From: Acidimicrobiia bacterium
GTDB taxonomy: Bacteria; Actinomycetota; Acidimicrobiia; Acidimicrobiales; CAIXPF01
DNA length: 64,000 nucleotides
Reading direction: 5' to 3'
NCBI GenBank assembly: GCA_947476745.1
Contig: CANJRG010000020.1
Coordinates: 1 to 64,000 of the forward strand
Shown here piece by piece: positions 7,902-16,287 of the stretch. The notes beneath the pieces were generated by a model, which saw only the letters and a program-made list of their open reading frames with translations, did not search any database and had not been told where the DNA came from. The stretch's first letter is position 1, and each line of letters opens with the position of its first letter. The position numbers and the translations under genes are program-made.

Positions 7902-10808
7902 TCAGGTACCGATCGGCGTGGCCATGTCCGTGGCGATCTGCCCGGCGGTGAGGGCCTCGCGGTAGACCCGGACCTCGTCGAGGTCACCGTCGAACCAGGA
8001 GGCTGCGAAGCGGTTCCCGCCGATGCGCAGCGGCCCGATCCCTTCGGTGATCGACCCGGTGAGGGCCCGCTGCGTGGCGAGCGTGCCGTTGACGTAAAGC
8101 TTCAGCGTGCTCTGGTCCCACGTGGCGGCGACGTGGGACCAGGTATTGGCCGGCAGCGCCGGCGATCCGGTGGCCCGGACGCTCGTCGCGGCCTTGGCGA
8201 TCACCGAGGGCCGTGCCACCGTCGACGTGCGTTGGTCAAGGGCCCAGCCGATGCTGGAGAAGCGCTCCTTGGCCACGATCGTGCGCGCCCCGATGGTGAT
8301 CCGCGGGCGGACCCAGGCCTCCACGGTGAATCCCGTCTTGCCGGACAACGCCGTGTCATGGGGCACCAGCACGTAGTCGCTGTTGCCGTCGAAGCGCAGC
8401 GCTTGGCCGAACTTGCCGTCGGCGATGGGCAACGCCCCGGTCACCTCACCAGTGCGGCCGCCGCCCGAGCCGTCGGGCACCGAGGTGCCGCTGATGGACT
8501 CGAACCCGTACGCCAACGCCGGGGTCGGCCCGGTCGACACCGCGAACGTGGCGGTATAGGTGACCGGTGACGTGCCGACGCTGACGTCGTGGACCCGGCT
8601 GCCGAGATCGGACCAACTCCCGAAGTCGTACGCGATAGCCGACAGGGTCTGAGGCGTGGCGACGTCGATCGTGTGCTGCGACCCCGCGATCACCGTGCTG
8701 GCGAACGGGGTCGTACCGGTATGGCCGTCGATGGTGGCCTGCAGTCCCTGCGGCGACGAGTCCAACGTCGCCTCGGTGGTCTGCGGGTAGAGGTTCAGTG
8801 ACGTCGTCGCCGACAGCCCCGAGGTCGCCCGGGCGGTCAGACGCAGCTCGAGGTACGCCGGGTACTCGTGGTCGGGTGCGGCGAAGGTGCCCGAATCGAC
8901 ACCGGTGTAGGTCGACAGGGGGTGGATGTGACAGTCGGTCAGCGTCTTGCAGTGATGCAGGACCAGGTCCCAGCTCAGCGTCGAGGCGTCCATCGCGATG
9001 TCGTTGTCGGTGGCCGAGCCGCTGAAGCTGAGCGTGTCACCGACCTGCCAGGTCGTGCCGGTCGCCGGGGTCGTGATCGTCGGGACCGGAGGTGTGCCGA
9101 CGGTGATGACGACCGGCGTGACGGAGGACTTCCCGTGGTTGTCCGACACCCGCAGCCGCGCCGTGTACACCCCGTTGCTCGGGTAGGTGAACGACGCCGT
9201 GACCGCCGAACCGTCATCGAAGGCGTTGTCGCCGTCGAGATCCCACGCGTAGCTCAGCACGTCGCCGGGCGTACCGGGCAGCGAGCTCGCCCCGGTGAAG
9301 TTCACCGTGAGGGGCGCGGCGCCACTGGCCGGCGTGGCCTGGGCCACCGCCTGCGGACCGGGCGTCCCACCGGGGTACGAGATCCGGTAGACCTTGCCCC
9401 CACCGCCGGTCATCCCGTAGAGGCTCAACATGAAGATGTCGCCGTTCGGGCCGGCCTCGAGATCGACGATCGGTTCACCGGAGAAGATCGTGGACAACTT
9501 GGTCGGATCGGGCAGGCCGTCGAGACCCGCCCCCATGACGAACACGCACTGGTGGGCGTAGTCGGAGAAGAACAGGGCGTTCTGGTACTCCGCGGGGTAG
9601 CGGTTTCCGCTGTAGAACGCCATACCGGACACCGACGACGACGACGACGGGCAGGTGTCGGCGGGGTGGAGCGGGGTCTGGTGCCGGTACTTGTAGAACG
9701 GCATCTGCACCGCCGAGGACGGCAGCGAGGTGCACAGGTTGAGCCCGAGCTGGAAGCGGGCCTCGTTGCCCTCGAAACACGGCCAGCCGTAGTTCCAGGG
9801 CTGGCCCACCGGCGGGGTGGCGATCCGGTTGATCTCCTCCCAGGTGTCCCAGCCGACCTCACCGATCCAGATCTCGTTGGTGCCGGGACGGGTCGTGAGC
9901 CGCCACGGGTTGCGGTGCCCGAAGGAGTACATCCGCCGGGCGTTCAGATCGCTGCTCGCCGCCAACGGGTTGCCCGGAGCCCCCAACCCGGTGTCGGGGT
10001 CGATCCTGATCACCGCGCCGGCGAGCCCGGTCTGGTCCCCGGTGGTCCGCACGTCCTGGGCCCGCAGCGCGCCGCCTTCGGCGGTGGGCACCTTCGGGGC
10101 CACCCCGACCGCAGTCGGCGGATCGCCACAGGCGTTGGGGTGATAGCCCTTCTGACCGAAGTCGGTTCCCGACGGTGTGGACCCCTCACCCGAGGACGCG
10201 TACAGGTAGCCGTCCAGACCGAAGGTCAGGTCACCGGTTCCGTGGCTGGTCCACTGGTGGCACCAGTCCTCGACCAGGATCTGCTCGGGCCCCGCCTTGT
10301 TGGTCGTCGCCAGCATCCTCGAGATGCGGCCGGAGCCGGTGCACTCGTTCGGCAGGGACGGCACCTGCGCGGTGGATGCCGGGCAACGATCGGGGTTGGT
10401 CTTGATCGGGTTGTACACCGGTGGGGTCGCGCCCATCGGCCCGTCCTTGGCGTAGAAGACGTACACCCACTTCTTGGTCGGGTCGGTCGCCCAGCGCGGA
10501 TCGAGCGCCAGGCCGAGCAGCCCGCGGTTGTCGTAGGCGAACGTCTGGTCGCGCAGGTCCGCAAACACCGTGGCGGTGGTGTCGCTGACGTTGTCGAACA
10601 CCTTGATGATGCCGGACATCTCGGTGACGAAGATCCGACCGTCCGGCGCGATCTCCAGGTTGGTCGGGGTGTTGATGTTCTTCATCAACATCGTAATGGT
10701 GAACCCGGCCGGTGCCGCGCTCGCCGGACTCGCCGGACCCGCCATGATCGCCGCCGAGGCCACCATCGCGCACGCGACGACGAGCACCGCCCAGAACCTG
10801 ATCCGCAC
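7902..10808 (-). CDS. Secreted glucose/sorbosone dehydrogenase-like propeller with PKD and LamG domains
   Basis: A 968-residue exported protein. GTG 10808 is chosen because GGAGG lies five bases upstream; residues 1-33 form a signal peptide (MRIRFWAVLVVACAMVASAAI...ASAAPAG). A GSDH-type beta-propeller spans roughly 35-490, with NTPTNLEIAPDGRIFVTEMSG, GLLGLALDPRW and FGHRNPWRLTTRPGTNEIWI. A PKD domain follows (ASSLPGTPGDVLSYAWDLDG), then a further Ig-like and a PEGA-like stretch (DSSPQGLQATIDG). The C-terminal 200 residues are a LamG/concanavalin-like domain (NSDYVLVPHDTALSG, TWSHVAATWDQSTLKLYVNG). Probably an extracellular PQQ- or metal-dependent sugar-binding or oxidising enzyme. It is monocistronic. 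Confidence 0.88.
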   Translation of the reverse strand: MRIRFWAVLVVACAMVASAAIMAGPASPASAAPAGFTITMLMKNINTPTNLEIAPDGRIFVTEMSGIIKVFDNVSDTTATVFADLRDQTFAYDNRGLLGLALDPRWATDPTKKWVYVFYAKDGPMGATPPVYNPIKTNPDRCPASTAQVPSLPNECTGSGRISRMLATTNKAGPEQILVEDWCHQWTSHGTGDLTFGLDGYLYASSGEGSTPSGTDFGQKGYHPNACGDPPTAVGVAPKVPTAEGGALRAQDVRTTGDQTGLAGAVIRIDPDTGLGAPGNPLAASSDLNARRMYSFGHRNPWRLTTRPGTNEIWIGEVGWDTWEEINRIATPPVGQPWNYGWPCFEGNEARFQLGLNLCTSLPSSAVQMPFYKYRHQTPLHPADTCPSSSSSVSGMAFYSGNRYPAEYQNALFFSDYAHQCVFVMGAGLDGLPDPTKLSTIFSGEPIVDLEAGPNGDIFMLSLYGMTGGGGKVYRISYPGGTPGPQAVAQATPASGAAPLTVNFTGASSLPGTPGDVLSYAWDLDGDNAFDDGSAVTASFTYPSNGVYTARLRVSDNHGKSSVTPVVITVGTPPVPTITTPATGTTWQVGDTLSFSGSATDNDIAMDASTLSWDLVLHHCKTLTDCHIHPLSTYTGVDSGTFAAPDHEYPAYLELRLTARATSGLSATTSLNLYPQTTEATLDSSPQGLQATIDGHTGTTPFASTVIAGSQHTIDVATPQTLSAIAYDFGSWSDLGSRVHDVSVGTSPVTYTATFAVSTGPTPALAYGFESISGTSVPDGSGGGRTGEVTGALPIADGKFGQALRFDGNSDYVLVPHDTALSGKTGFTVEAWVRPRITIGARTIVAKERFSSIGWALDQRTSTVARPSVIAKAATSVRATGSPALPANTWSHVAATWDQSTLKLYVNGTLATQRALTGSITEGIGPLRIGGNRFAASWFDGDLDEVRVYREALTAGQIATDMATPIGT

Positions 10809-11032
10809 GTCTGCCTCCGCCTGGCACAAACCGGTTCTATGTCTAGCACCGGGGACCTCGCCGACCGGTGCACCAACACAAATGCAGCACAGGAACGACG
10901 AAGGTCCCTGCCACCCGAACCCGGCGGCGGTCCGCCGAGCGCGGCGGTCGTCACACCGATCACGAAACGTGCCCCGACCCGCACCGACCGCGACAACCGC
11001 CGGCCCCCCGGCAGCGCTGGGCGCGGGGCAGA

Positions 11033-11764
11033 TCAGCCGTGCACACCGCCATCCACGGTGAACGCCTGGCCGGTGCAGTAGCTCGACCGCTCACTCGCCA
11101 GGAACAACGCCATCTCGGCGATGTCCTCCGGGCGACCGAGGCGCTTGATCGGCTGACGCGAGGCGATCTTGTCCTCCTTGCCACTCACCATCGACTCGAT
11201 CATGTCGGTGACGATGGCACCGGGGTGGATCGAGTTGACCCGGATGCCGTGCTTGCCGAATTCCTTGGCCACCGTCTTGGTCATCCCGGTGACCGCCCAC
11301 TTGGTCGCCACGTAGGCCGCCGCGCCGAAGCCGCCCTCGAGCCCGGCGATGGACGAGGTGTTGATGATGGACCCGCCGTTGCCTGCGGCGATCATCGCCT
11401 TGCCGGCGATACGCATCCCCAGGAACACCCCGGTCTGGTTGATGGCCACCGTCTGGTTCCACTGCTCGGTCGAGGTGTTGAGCAGCTGGGCCGGCTTGAA
11501 GATCCCGGCGTTGTTCATCAGCACATCGAGCCGGCCGTGGCGGGCGATCACCGCCCCCACCACCGACTCCCACTCCTGCTCGGAGGACACGTCGAGGTGC
11601 AGGTACTCGCAGCCGAGCTCACCGGCGGTGCGCTCGCCCGCCTCGTCGAGCACATCGGTGATGACCACCGTCGCCCCCTCGCGGACGAAGAACGCCGCCT
11701 CGGCCGCCCCCTGGCCGCGGGCCCCGCCCGTCACCAACGCCACCTTGTCGTCGAGTTCTGCCAT
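11033..11764 (-). CDS. Short-chain dehydrogenase/reductase (classical SDR)
   Basis: A 243-residue NAD(P)-dependent oxidoreductase starting at ATG 11764 behind a GGGGGAG ribosome site. It has the cofactor motif TGGARGQG at residues 12-19, NNAG in the fourth strand, Ser in NTSSIAGLEGG and the catalytic pair Tyr-x3-Lys in AAYVATKWAV, followed by RVNSIHPGAIVTDM. These are all hallmarks of classical SDRs. The closest recognisable theme is the 3-alpha/20-beta-hydroxysteroid dehydrogenase type, but substrate cannot be fixed from motifs. The gene is single. Confidence 0.92.
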   Translation of the reverse strand: MAELDDKVALVTGGARGQGAAEAAFFVREGATVVITDVLDEAGERTAGELGCEYLHLDVSSEQEWESVVGAVIARHGRLDVLMNNAGIFKPAQLLNTSTEQWNQTVAINQTGVFLGMRIAGKAMIAAGNGGSIINTSSIAGLEGGFGAAAYVATKWAVTGMTKTVAKEFGKHGIRVNSIHPGAIVTDMIESMVSGKEDKIASRQPIKRLGRPEDIAEMALFLASERSSYCTGQAFTVDGGVHG

Positions 11765-11891
11765 GGTCTCCCCCTTCACGCTGCCGGCCTCGCCGGCGCC
11801 GACCGCACTCTGGCACGAACGGCACGGGCCGGGCGCCGCCACCGCTATCGCCGCTATCGCCGCCACCGCCACCACCGCCATCGCCGCCGGC

Positions 11892-12160
11892 GCCGGCGAC
11901 TCGCCGGCGGCAACCTGGCCCTGGCCACCCTGCTGTCGTTGCGCGACGCCGGCGGGCCCCTGCCGGATCTCGCCGCGGTGCTCTCCCCCGTCACCGGCCT
12001 CTCCAGCGAGGGCGAGTCGCACAGCACCCGCAACGGCCTCGACCCGATCATCCCCGCGGGGCCGCTCACCGCCCTGTTGCGGGCCTACACCGGGGGCAAC
12101 GCCGAATTCACCGACCCGCGCATCAACCTGCTCGGCACCTTCTTCGCCGCCAATCGTTGA
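11892..12160 (+). pseudogene. Internal fragment of a hormone-sensitive-lipase-type esterase, frameshifted at the nucleophile motif
   Basis: On the plus strand GDS at 11895-11903 is followed, one base out of frame, by AGGNLALATLLSLRDAGG and then LPDLAAVLSPVTGLSSEG, DPIIPAGPLTALLRAYTGG and FTDPRINLLGTFFAANR-stop at 12160. Joined together these give the GDSAGGNLALA nucleophile elbow and following segments of the HSL esterase family. One G appears lost at the junction tcg/cc. The oxyanion HGGG domain and the C-terminal Asp/His part are absent, so roughly 90 of about 310 residues remain. Upstream (11835-11890) is an Ala/Thr/Ile-coding low-complexity run of GCC, ACC and ATC codons. It cannot make an active enzyme. 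Confidence 0.7.
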
Positions 12161-12231
12161 CCGCGCTCGACGTAGCGCAGGCCTCCGGTTCATACCATTC
12201 CGCATGGCCTCCAGGCCGGACCATACTATTC

Positions 12232-12282
12232 GGTATCATACCACTCGGTATTATACCACTTAGTCCTATTTCGTTTGGTACC
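12232..12282. repeat. GGTATNATACC palindromes in a 15-base register
   Basis: Two perfect 11-base palindromes, GGTATCATACC at 12232-12242 and GGTATTATACC at 12247-12257, lie 15 bases apart; a degenerate third unit ends in GGTACC at 12277-12282. The patch is strikingly AT-rich for this DNA and lies 100-160 bases upstream of the amidohydrolase start, so it could be an operator array or an intergenic repeat. Related GGTAYC repeats occur at 56442-56525 and 63661-63741. Confidence 0.75.
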
Positions 12283-12389
12283 GTCACTCAATCCCATGCC
12301 CTGGGAGAACTCCGCCCGAACGGCGGTGGCTTCGCCCGGCCCCTACACTTTCGGTCGTCCGCGCGCTGCGGCCGAGCAAGGGGGAGATC

Positions 12390-14144
12390 ATGACGACCGT
12401 CGAGTACGACATCCACATCAAGGGCGGCACCATCGTCGACGGGACCAGGGTCCCTCGCTACCGCGGCGACGTCTGGATCAAGGACGGCAAGATCGCTCAG
12501 ATCGGCGGCCGGCCCCCCGGCACCGCGAAGCAGACCATCGACGCCGACGGGGCCATCGTCTGCCCCGGGTTCGTCGACCTGCACACCCACTACGACGCCC
12601 AGATCCGCTGGGATCCGTGGTGCACCATCTCGGGCTGGCACGGCGTCACCTCGGTCGTACTCGGCAACTGCGGCTTCGGCTTCGCCCCGGTCAAGCCCGA
12701 CTTCCGCGAGCGGTCCATCCTCACCATGGTCCGCACCGAGGCCATCCCCTTCGAGGCCATGAAGGAAGGCTTCCTGCCGCACTGGGACTGGGAGACGATC
12801 CCCCAGTACCTCGACAGCCTCGACCGGGCACCCAAGGGCGTCAACTGCATCCAGTACCTGCCCACTGCGTCGCTGATGATCTACGTCATGGGCCTCGAGG
12901 CGGCCAAGAGCCGTGAGGCCACCCTGGACGAGAAGAAGGAGATGCAACGCCTGCTGCACGAGGGCATGGATGCCGGCCTGTGCGGCTTCTCCATCCAGCG
13001 TCTCGGTCCCGACTCCATCCAGTCCGACTTCGATGGCAGCCCCATGGTGACGGACACCATGACCGACGAGGACATCTTCGTGTTGGCCGAGGTCCTGCGC
13101 CAACGTGACGAGGGCTTCATCCAGATCACCCAGTTGACCGGCGGCCTCAAGGGCGACACCGACGACCTCGACTTCCAGGCCCGCCTGGCCGAGGTGGCGC
13201 AACGGCCCGTGCTGCACAACGTGGTGTCGGCCAGCCCCGTCGACCCGTCGATCCACCGGCGTCGGATCGCCTGGCTGGAAGATTGCCAGAGCAACGGCCA
13301 GCGGGTGTTCGGCCAGGCCGGCACCATCCGTACCGGCTTCTCGTTCAGCCTCGACAACTGGAACCTCTACGACTCGAGCCCCGCGTGGCGCGAGGCCACC
13401 GTTGGTGACGTATCGACCCGCATGGAGCGCATGGCCGACCTCGACCTGCGGGAGCGCATCAAGCTGGAGACCGAGAATGCCTCGGCGCTGTTCACCCAGA
13501 TCCAGGGCGGCGTCGGGGGCCCGCCGCGCAAGCTGATGGTGACCGGCGTCAACCGGCGCCCGGAGCTGCAGAAGTACCTCGGACGCACGCTGGAGGACAT
13601 CGCAACCGACGAGGACCGCCACTACATCGACGTCATGCTGGACCTGTCGCTCGCCACCGAGCTGAAGGCCGAGTTCACCGGAACCCAGCGCGCCGACAAC
13701 GGCGACAACATGGCGGAGTTGATCAACGCCTCGCCCTACACCTTCCCCGGCGTGTCCGACGGTGGGGCCCACACCAAGTTCTTCAACGGCGGGGCGTTCA
13801 CCACCGACTTCCTGATGTGGCTGGTCCGCGACGAGGGCAAGGTCACCCTGGAGGAGGCCCACTACCGGCTGTCCGCCCTGCCGGCCCACGCCGCCGGCTT
13901 CCACGACCGCGGCGTGCTGCGCGAGGGTGCCGCGGCCGACGTCGTGGTGTACCGGCTCGAGGAACTCGACGTCGATCCTGCCTGGGTCGGTGACATCGCC
14001 CACGACCTGCCCGGCGGCGAGTGGCGTCGGGTGCAGCGGGCCAAGGGCTACCAGTCGATCATCGTCAACGGGGTGGAGACCTTCCGCGACGGCGAGTGCA
14101 CCGGGGCAACCCCCGGTCAGCTGCTGCGTCACGGTCGGGGCTGA
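12390..14144 (+). CDS. Amidohydrolase, N-acyl-D-amino-acid deacylase family
   Basis: A 584-residue metal-dependent hydrolase starting at ATG 12390 with GGGGAG seven bases before it. The N-terminal small beta-sandwich (IHIKGGTIVDGTRVP, GDVWIKDGKIAQIGG) leads to the barrel motif FVDLHTHYDAQIRWDP, whose His-x-His binds the metal and whose HTHYDAQ form is typical of D-aminoacylases. Further features are GNCGFGFAPV, SDGGAHTKFF with the conserved Asp, and the C-terminal return of the sandwich (GAAADVVVYRLEELDVDP). It probably hydrolyses an amide or N-acyl bond in the cytoplasm. Distant homologues of unknown substrate are common in actinobacteria, so the precise activity is open. Confidence 0.9.
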   Translation: MTTVEYDIHIKGGTIVDGTRVPRYRGDVWIKDGKIAQIGGRPPGTAKQTIDADGAIVCPGFVDLHTHYDAQIRWDPWCTISGWHGVTSVVLGNCGFGFAPVKPDFRERSILTMVRTEAIPFEAMKEGFLPHWDWETIPQYLDSLDRAPKGVNCIQYLPTASLMIYVMGLEAAKSREATLDEKKEMQRLLHEGMDAGLCGFSIQRLGPDSIQSDFDGSPMVTDTMTDEDIFVLAEVLRQRDEGFIQITQLTGGLKGDTDDLDFQARLAEVAQRPVLHNVVSASPVDPSIHRRRIAWLEDCQSNGQRVFGQAGTIRTGFSFSLDNWNLYDSSPAWREATVGDVSTRMERMADLDLRERIKLETENASALFTQIQGGVGGPPRKLMVTGVNRRPELQKYLGRTLEDIATDEDRHYIDVMLDLSLATELKAEFTGTQRADNGDNMAELINASPYTFPGVSDGGAHTKFFNGGAFTTDFLMWLVRDEGKVTLEEAHYRLSALPAHAAGFHDRGVLREGAAADVVVYRLEELDVDPAWVGDIAHDLPGGEWRRVQRAKGYQSIIVNGVETFRDGECTGATPGQLLRHGRG

Positions 14145-14169
14145 GCACCACCGGCCCACGGCAACGGAC

Positions 14170-14214
14170 CCCGGCCGGCTGTCCCGCCCCGATCGGGCGA
14201 GGCGGCCGGCCGGG
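14170..14214. terminator. Bidirectional cruciform-like hairpin between convergent genes
   Basis: Outer arms at 14170-14181 (cccggccggctg) and 14203-14214 (cggccggccggg) pair with one mismatch, and an inner cgcccc/gatcgggcg stem fills the loop. It lies in the 76-base gap between the amidohydrolase and the epimerase genes, which converge. Confidence 0.65.
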
Positions 14215-14220
14215 CCGCGT

Positions 14221-15330
14221 TCAGCCGCGCATGCTGCGTCGTTCGCCCGCCGGGTTGGTCGCAGGCCCGTAATAGCCGGAGGTGTAGCCGGGCTCGCTGC
14301 TGAACGGCACCGCCGCAGCCGCGGCCGTGAACTGACGGTACAGCTGCACCAGACGGTCCTCCGCGGCGTAGTCGTAGGGATCCTCGATCACCCGGTCGAC
14401 CGCCGAGGAGTCGGCGGCGAGGTGGGCGATCTGCCAACGGATGGTGCGACGCAGGCCCTCGAGCGGGTCGACGAGGTCGCGATATCCGAGCTCGGAACGG
14501 ATCAGGCCGGCATCGACCACCCGATGATGGGCGGTGTTGTTCTGCACCGTGCCGCGGGTCGAACGAGCGACCTCGTAGGGCATCGACAGCAGTTCCATCC
14601 TATGGCCGGTCTCCTCCATGATCACCTCGGCCACCTGGGCCAACGTGAACTGGTAGTCGTCGGTGACGTTGTAGGCCCGGCCGGCGGAACGGTCGATCTG
14701 GTCCACCGCCAGCAGCACCGCATGGGCTGCGTTCTCGACGAAGGCATGGCTGAACAGGGTCAGGCCGCCCTCGGCCACGATGAGGTACGGCCGTCGGTCC
14801 AGCGCCCGGCGCACGATCGGCCACTCGCGCGGGATCACCTGATTCGGCCCGTAGATGTACGGGTAGCGGAAGTGGGTGGCGTCGGGGTGACGCTCGAAGG
14901 TCTGCTGCTCGCTCTCGTAGATACGGCGGATCTTCTGGGTCACCTCCGGGCCGGCGGCGGCGTTGGCCTCGTAGCTGGGGATCTGCATGCCGGCGGGAAA
15001 GCAGTCGCCGGCGTTGCCGAAGCCGGGATAGACCGGGATGCCGCCGATGGAGAACACCCGCGGGGTTCGGCCCACCAGCACCTCGGTGATCATGCGCAAG
15101 CGGCCGTACATGGCGAAGACCACGTCGAAGTTCCGGGTCCCGAGCCCCTCCCGAAAGGACGCCTCGTCGAAGGGGTCGGCGTGGATGTGCGGGACGACGG
15201 ACTGCGGCGGCAAGGTGTCGACCTCGTGACGGCCGGTGTGCAGGATGGTGACGGCATGGCCGCGCTCCACCAGCCCGTTCACGATGAGCGGCCCGCTCGG
15301 CCCCGTTCCCCCGATGACCAGAATCTGCAT
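14221..15330 (-). CDS. NAD-dependent epimerase/dehydratase family protein
   Basis: An extended-SDR Rossmann protein of 369 residues from ATG 15330. The N-terminus reads MQILVIGGTGPSGPLIVNG, a GxxGxxG-type dinucleotide site. In place of the usual Tyr-x3-Lys there is RYPYIYGPNQVIPREWP, so the catalytic Tyr/Lys pair is not obvious; this resembles atypical epimerase-like proteins related to isoflavone reductase or mRNA-binding CSP41-type members. The middle (AHAVLLAVDQIDRSAGRAYNV) is typical of the family's C-terminal substrate lobe. Function beyond NAD(P) binding is unclear. It lies 33 bases downstream of the start-distal neighbour, an LLM gene read in the same direction, and may be cotranscribed. 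Confidence 0.82.
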   Translation of the reverse strand: MQILVIGGTGPSGPLIVNGLVERGHAVTILHTGRHEVDTLPPQSVVPHIHADPFDEASFREGLGTRNFDVVFAMYGRLRMITEVLVGRTPRVFSIGGIPVYPGFGNAGDCFPAGMQIPSYEANAAAGPEVTQKIRRIYESEQQTFERHPDATHFRYPYIYGPNQVIPREWPIVRRALDRRPYLIVAEGGLTLFSHAFVENAAHAVLLAVDQIDRSAGRAYNVTDDYQFTLAQVAEVIMEETGHRMELLSMPYEVARSTRGTVQNNTAHHRVVDAGLIRSELGYRDLVDPLEGLRRTIRWQIAHLAADSSAVDRVIEDPYDYAAEDRLVQLYRQFTAAAAAVPFSSEPGYTSGYYGPATNPAGERRSMRG

Positions 15331-15362
15331 CGCGGGGACCCTAGTCCGCGCCGCCCGGCGGC

Positions 15363-16238
15363 TCAGACCGCCCGGATGGCGTCGGCCACGGGCTGCAGCC
15401 GTTCGAGGGCCCGACGGGCATGATCGGCCGAGGACGGCCGGGCCATGATCGTCAGCTGGTCGACGCCGGCCTCGCGATAGGCCTCGATCATCGAGGGGTC
15501 GAAGCGATCGGGATGAACCTGCACCGTCACCTCGATGTCCGCCATCGAACGGCCCGCGGCCTCGGCCCGCTCCGACAGCTCGGCCACCAGCTGGGCGGTG
15601 TCGAGCGGCGACAGGTACCAGCCGAACCAACCGTCACCGATCCGCACTGTACGGCGCAACGACGCCGAGGCGTGCCCGCCGATGACCAGCCGCGGGTAGG
15701 GCTGCTGCACCGGCTTGGGATGCAGCCGGCAGGGCTCGAAGGACACGAACTCACCGTCGAAGCTCGACGGGTCGGTGCTCCACAGCTGCACCAGAGCGTC
15801 GAGATACTCATCGGTACGGGCGCCGCGTCGTTCCCAGGGGACCCCCGCCGCGTCGAACTCCTCACGCTGCCAACCGACACCCACGCCGAAGTCGACCCGG
15901 CCGCCGCTGAACCAGTCGAGGGTCGCAACCTCCTTGGCGGTGTAGGGCAGCGAACGCTGCGGCAGCAGGCAGATCCCGGTGGCCAGCCGGATGCGGGTGG
16001 TGACCGCCGCGGCCCAGCCGAGCACGATCAAGGGGTCGGGCATGCCCTCGTCGGGCTGGATGGGGATCCGCCCGTCCTCCGAGCCGGGATAGGCCGGGGT
16101 GTAGGCGTCGAAGAACGCCAGGTGCTCCCCCACCCACAACGAGTCGTAGCCGCGTTCTTCGGCGTCGCGCGCCGTGGCGGTGACCACGTCCGGGGTGCAG
16201 CGGGGGGTGACGAATACGCCGAACAGACCGACCTTCAT
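15363..16238 (-). CDS. F420-type luciferase-like (LLM) family oxidoreductase
   Basis: A 291-residue LLM protein from ATG 16238 (MKVGLFGVFVTPRCTPD). Diagnostic stretches are EERGYDSLWVGEHLAFF, IRLATGICLLPQRSLPYTAKEVATLDWFSGGRVDFGVG (quoted here in two parts in the family pattern) and GWQREEFDAAGVPWERRG. The length and the PYTAKEVATLD/GVGVGWQREEF pattern match the actinobacterial F420-dependent subfamily often annotated TIGR03619. The reaction is presumably a hydride transfer on an unknown carbonyl or alkene. It may share a transcript with the epimerase-like gene that follows 32 bases downstream. Confidence 0.88.
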   Translation of the reverse strand: MKVGLFGVFVTPRCTPDVVTATARDAEERGYDSLWVGEHLAFFDAYTPAYPGSEDGRIPIQPDEGMPDPLIVLGWAAAVTTRIRLATGICLLPQRSLPYTAKEVATLDWFSGGRVDFGVGVGWQREEFDAAGVPWERRGARTDEYLDALVQLWSTDPSSFDGEFVSFEPCRLHPKPVQQPYPRLVIGGHASASLRRTVRIGDGWFGWYLSPLDTAQLVAELSERAEAAGRSMADIEVTVQVHPDRFDPSMIEAYREAGVDQLTIMARPSSADHARRALERLQPVADAIRAV

Positions 16239-16287
16239 GACCGCCGACGGTAGCCCTGCGGCCCGGCCGTCGTCCGCATCGGCGCGT

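Noticed and set aside
12161-12200. A tRNA-like string gtagcgcagg ... ggttcatacc after the esterase fragment
   Set aside because: Only isolated matches to the D-box and T-loop are present; no acceptor or anticodon stem can be folded around them.
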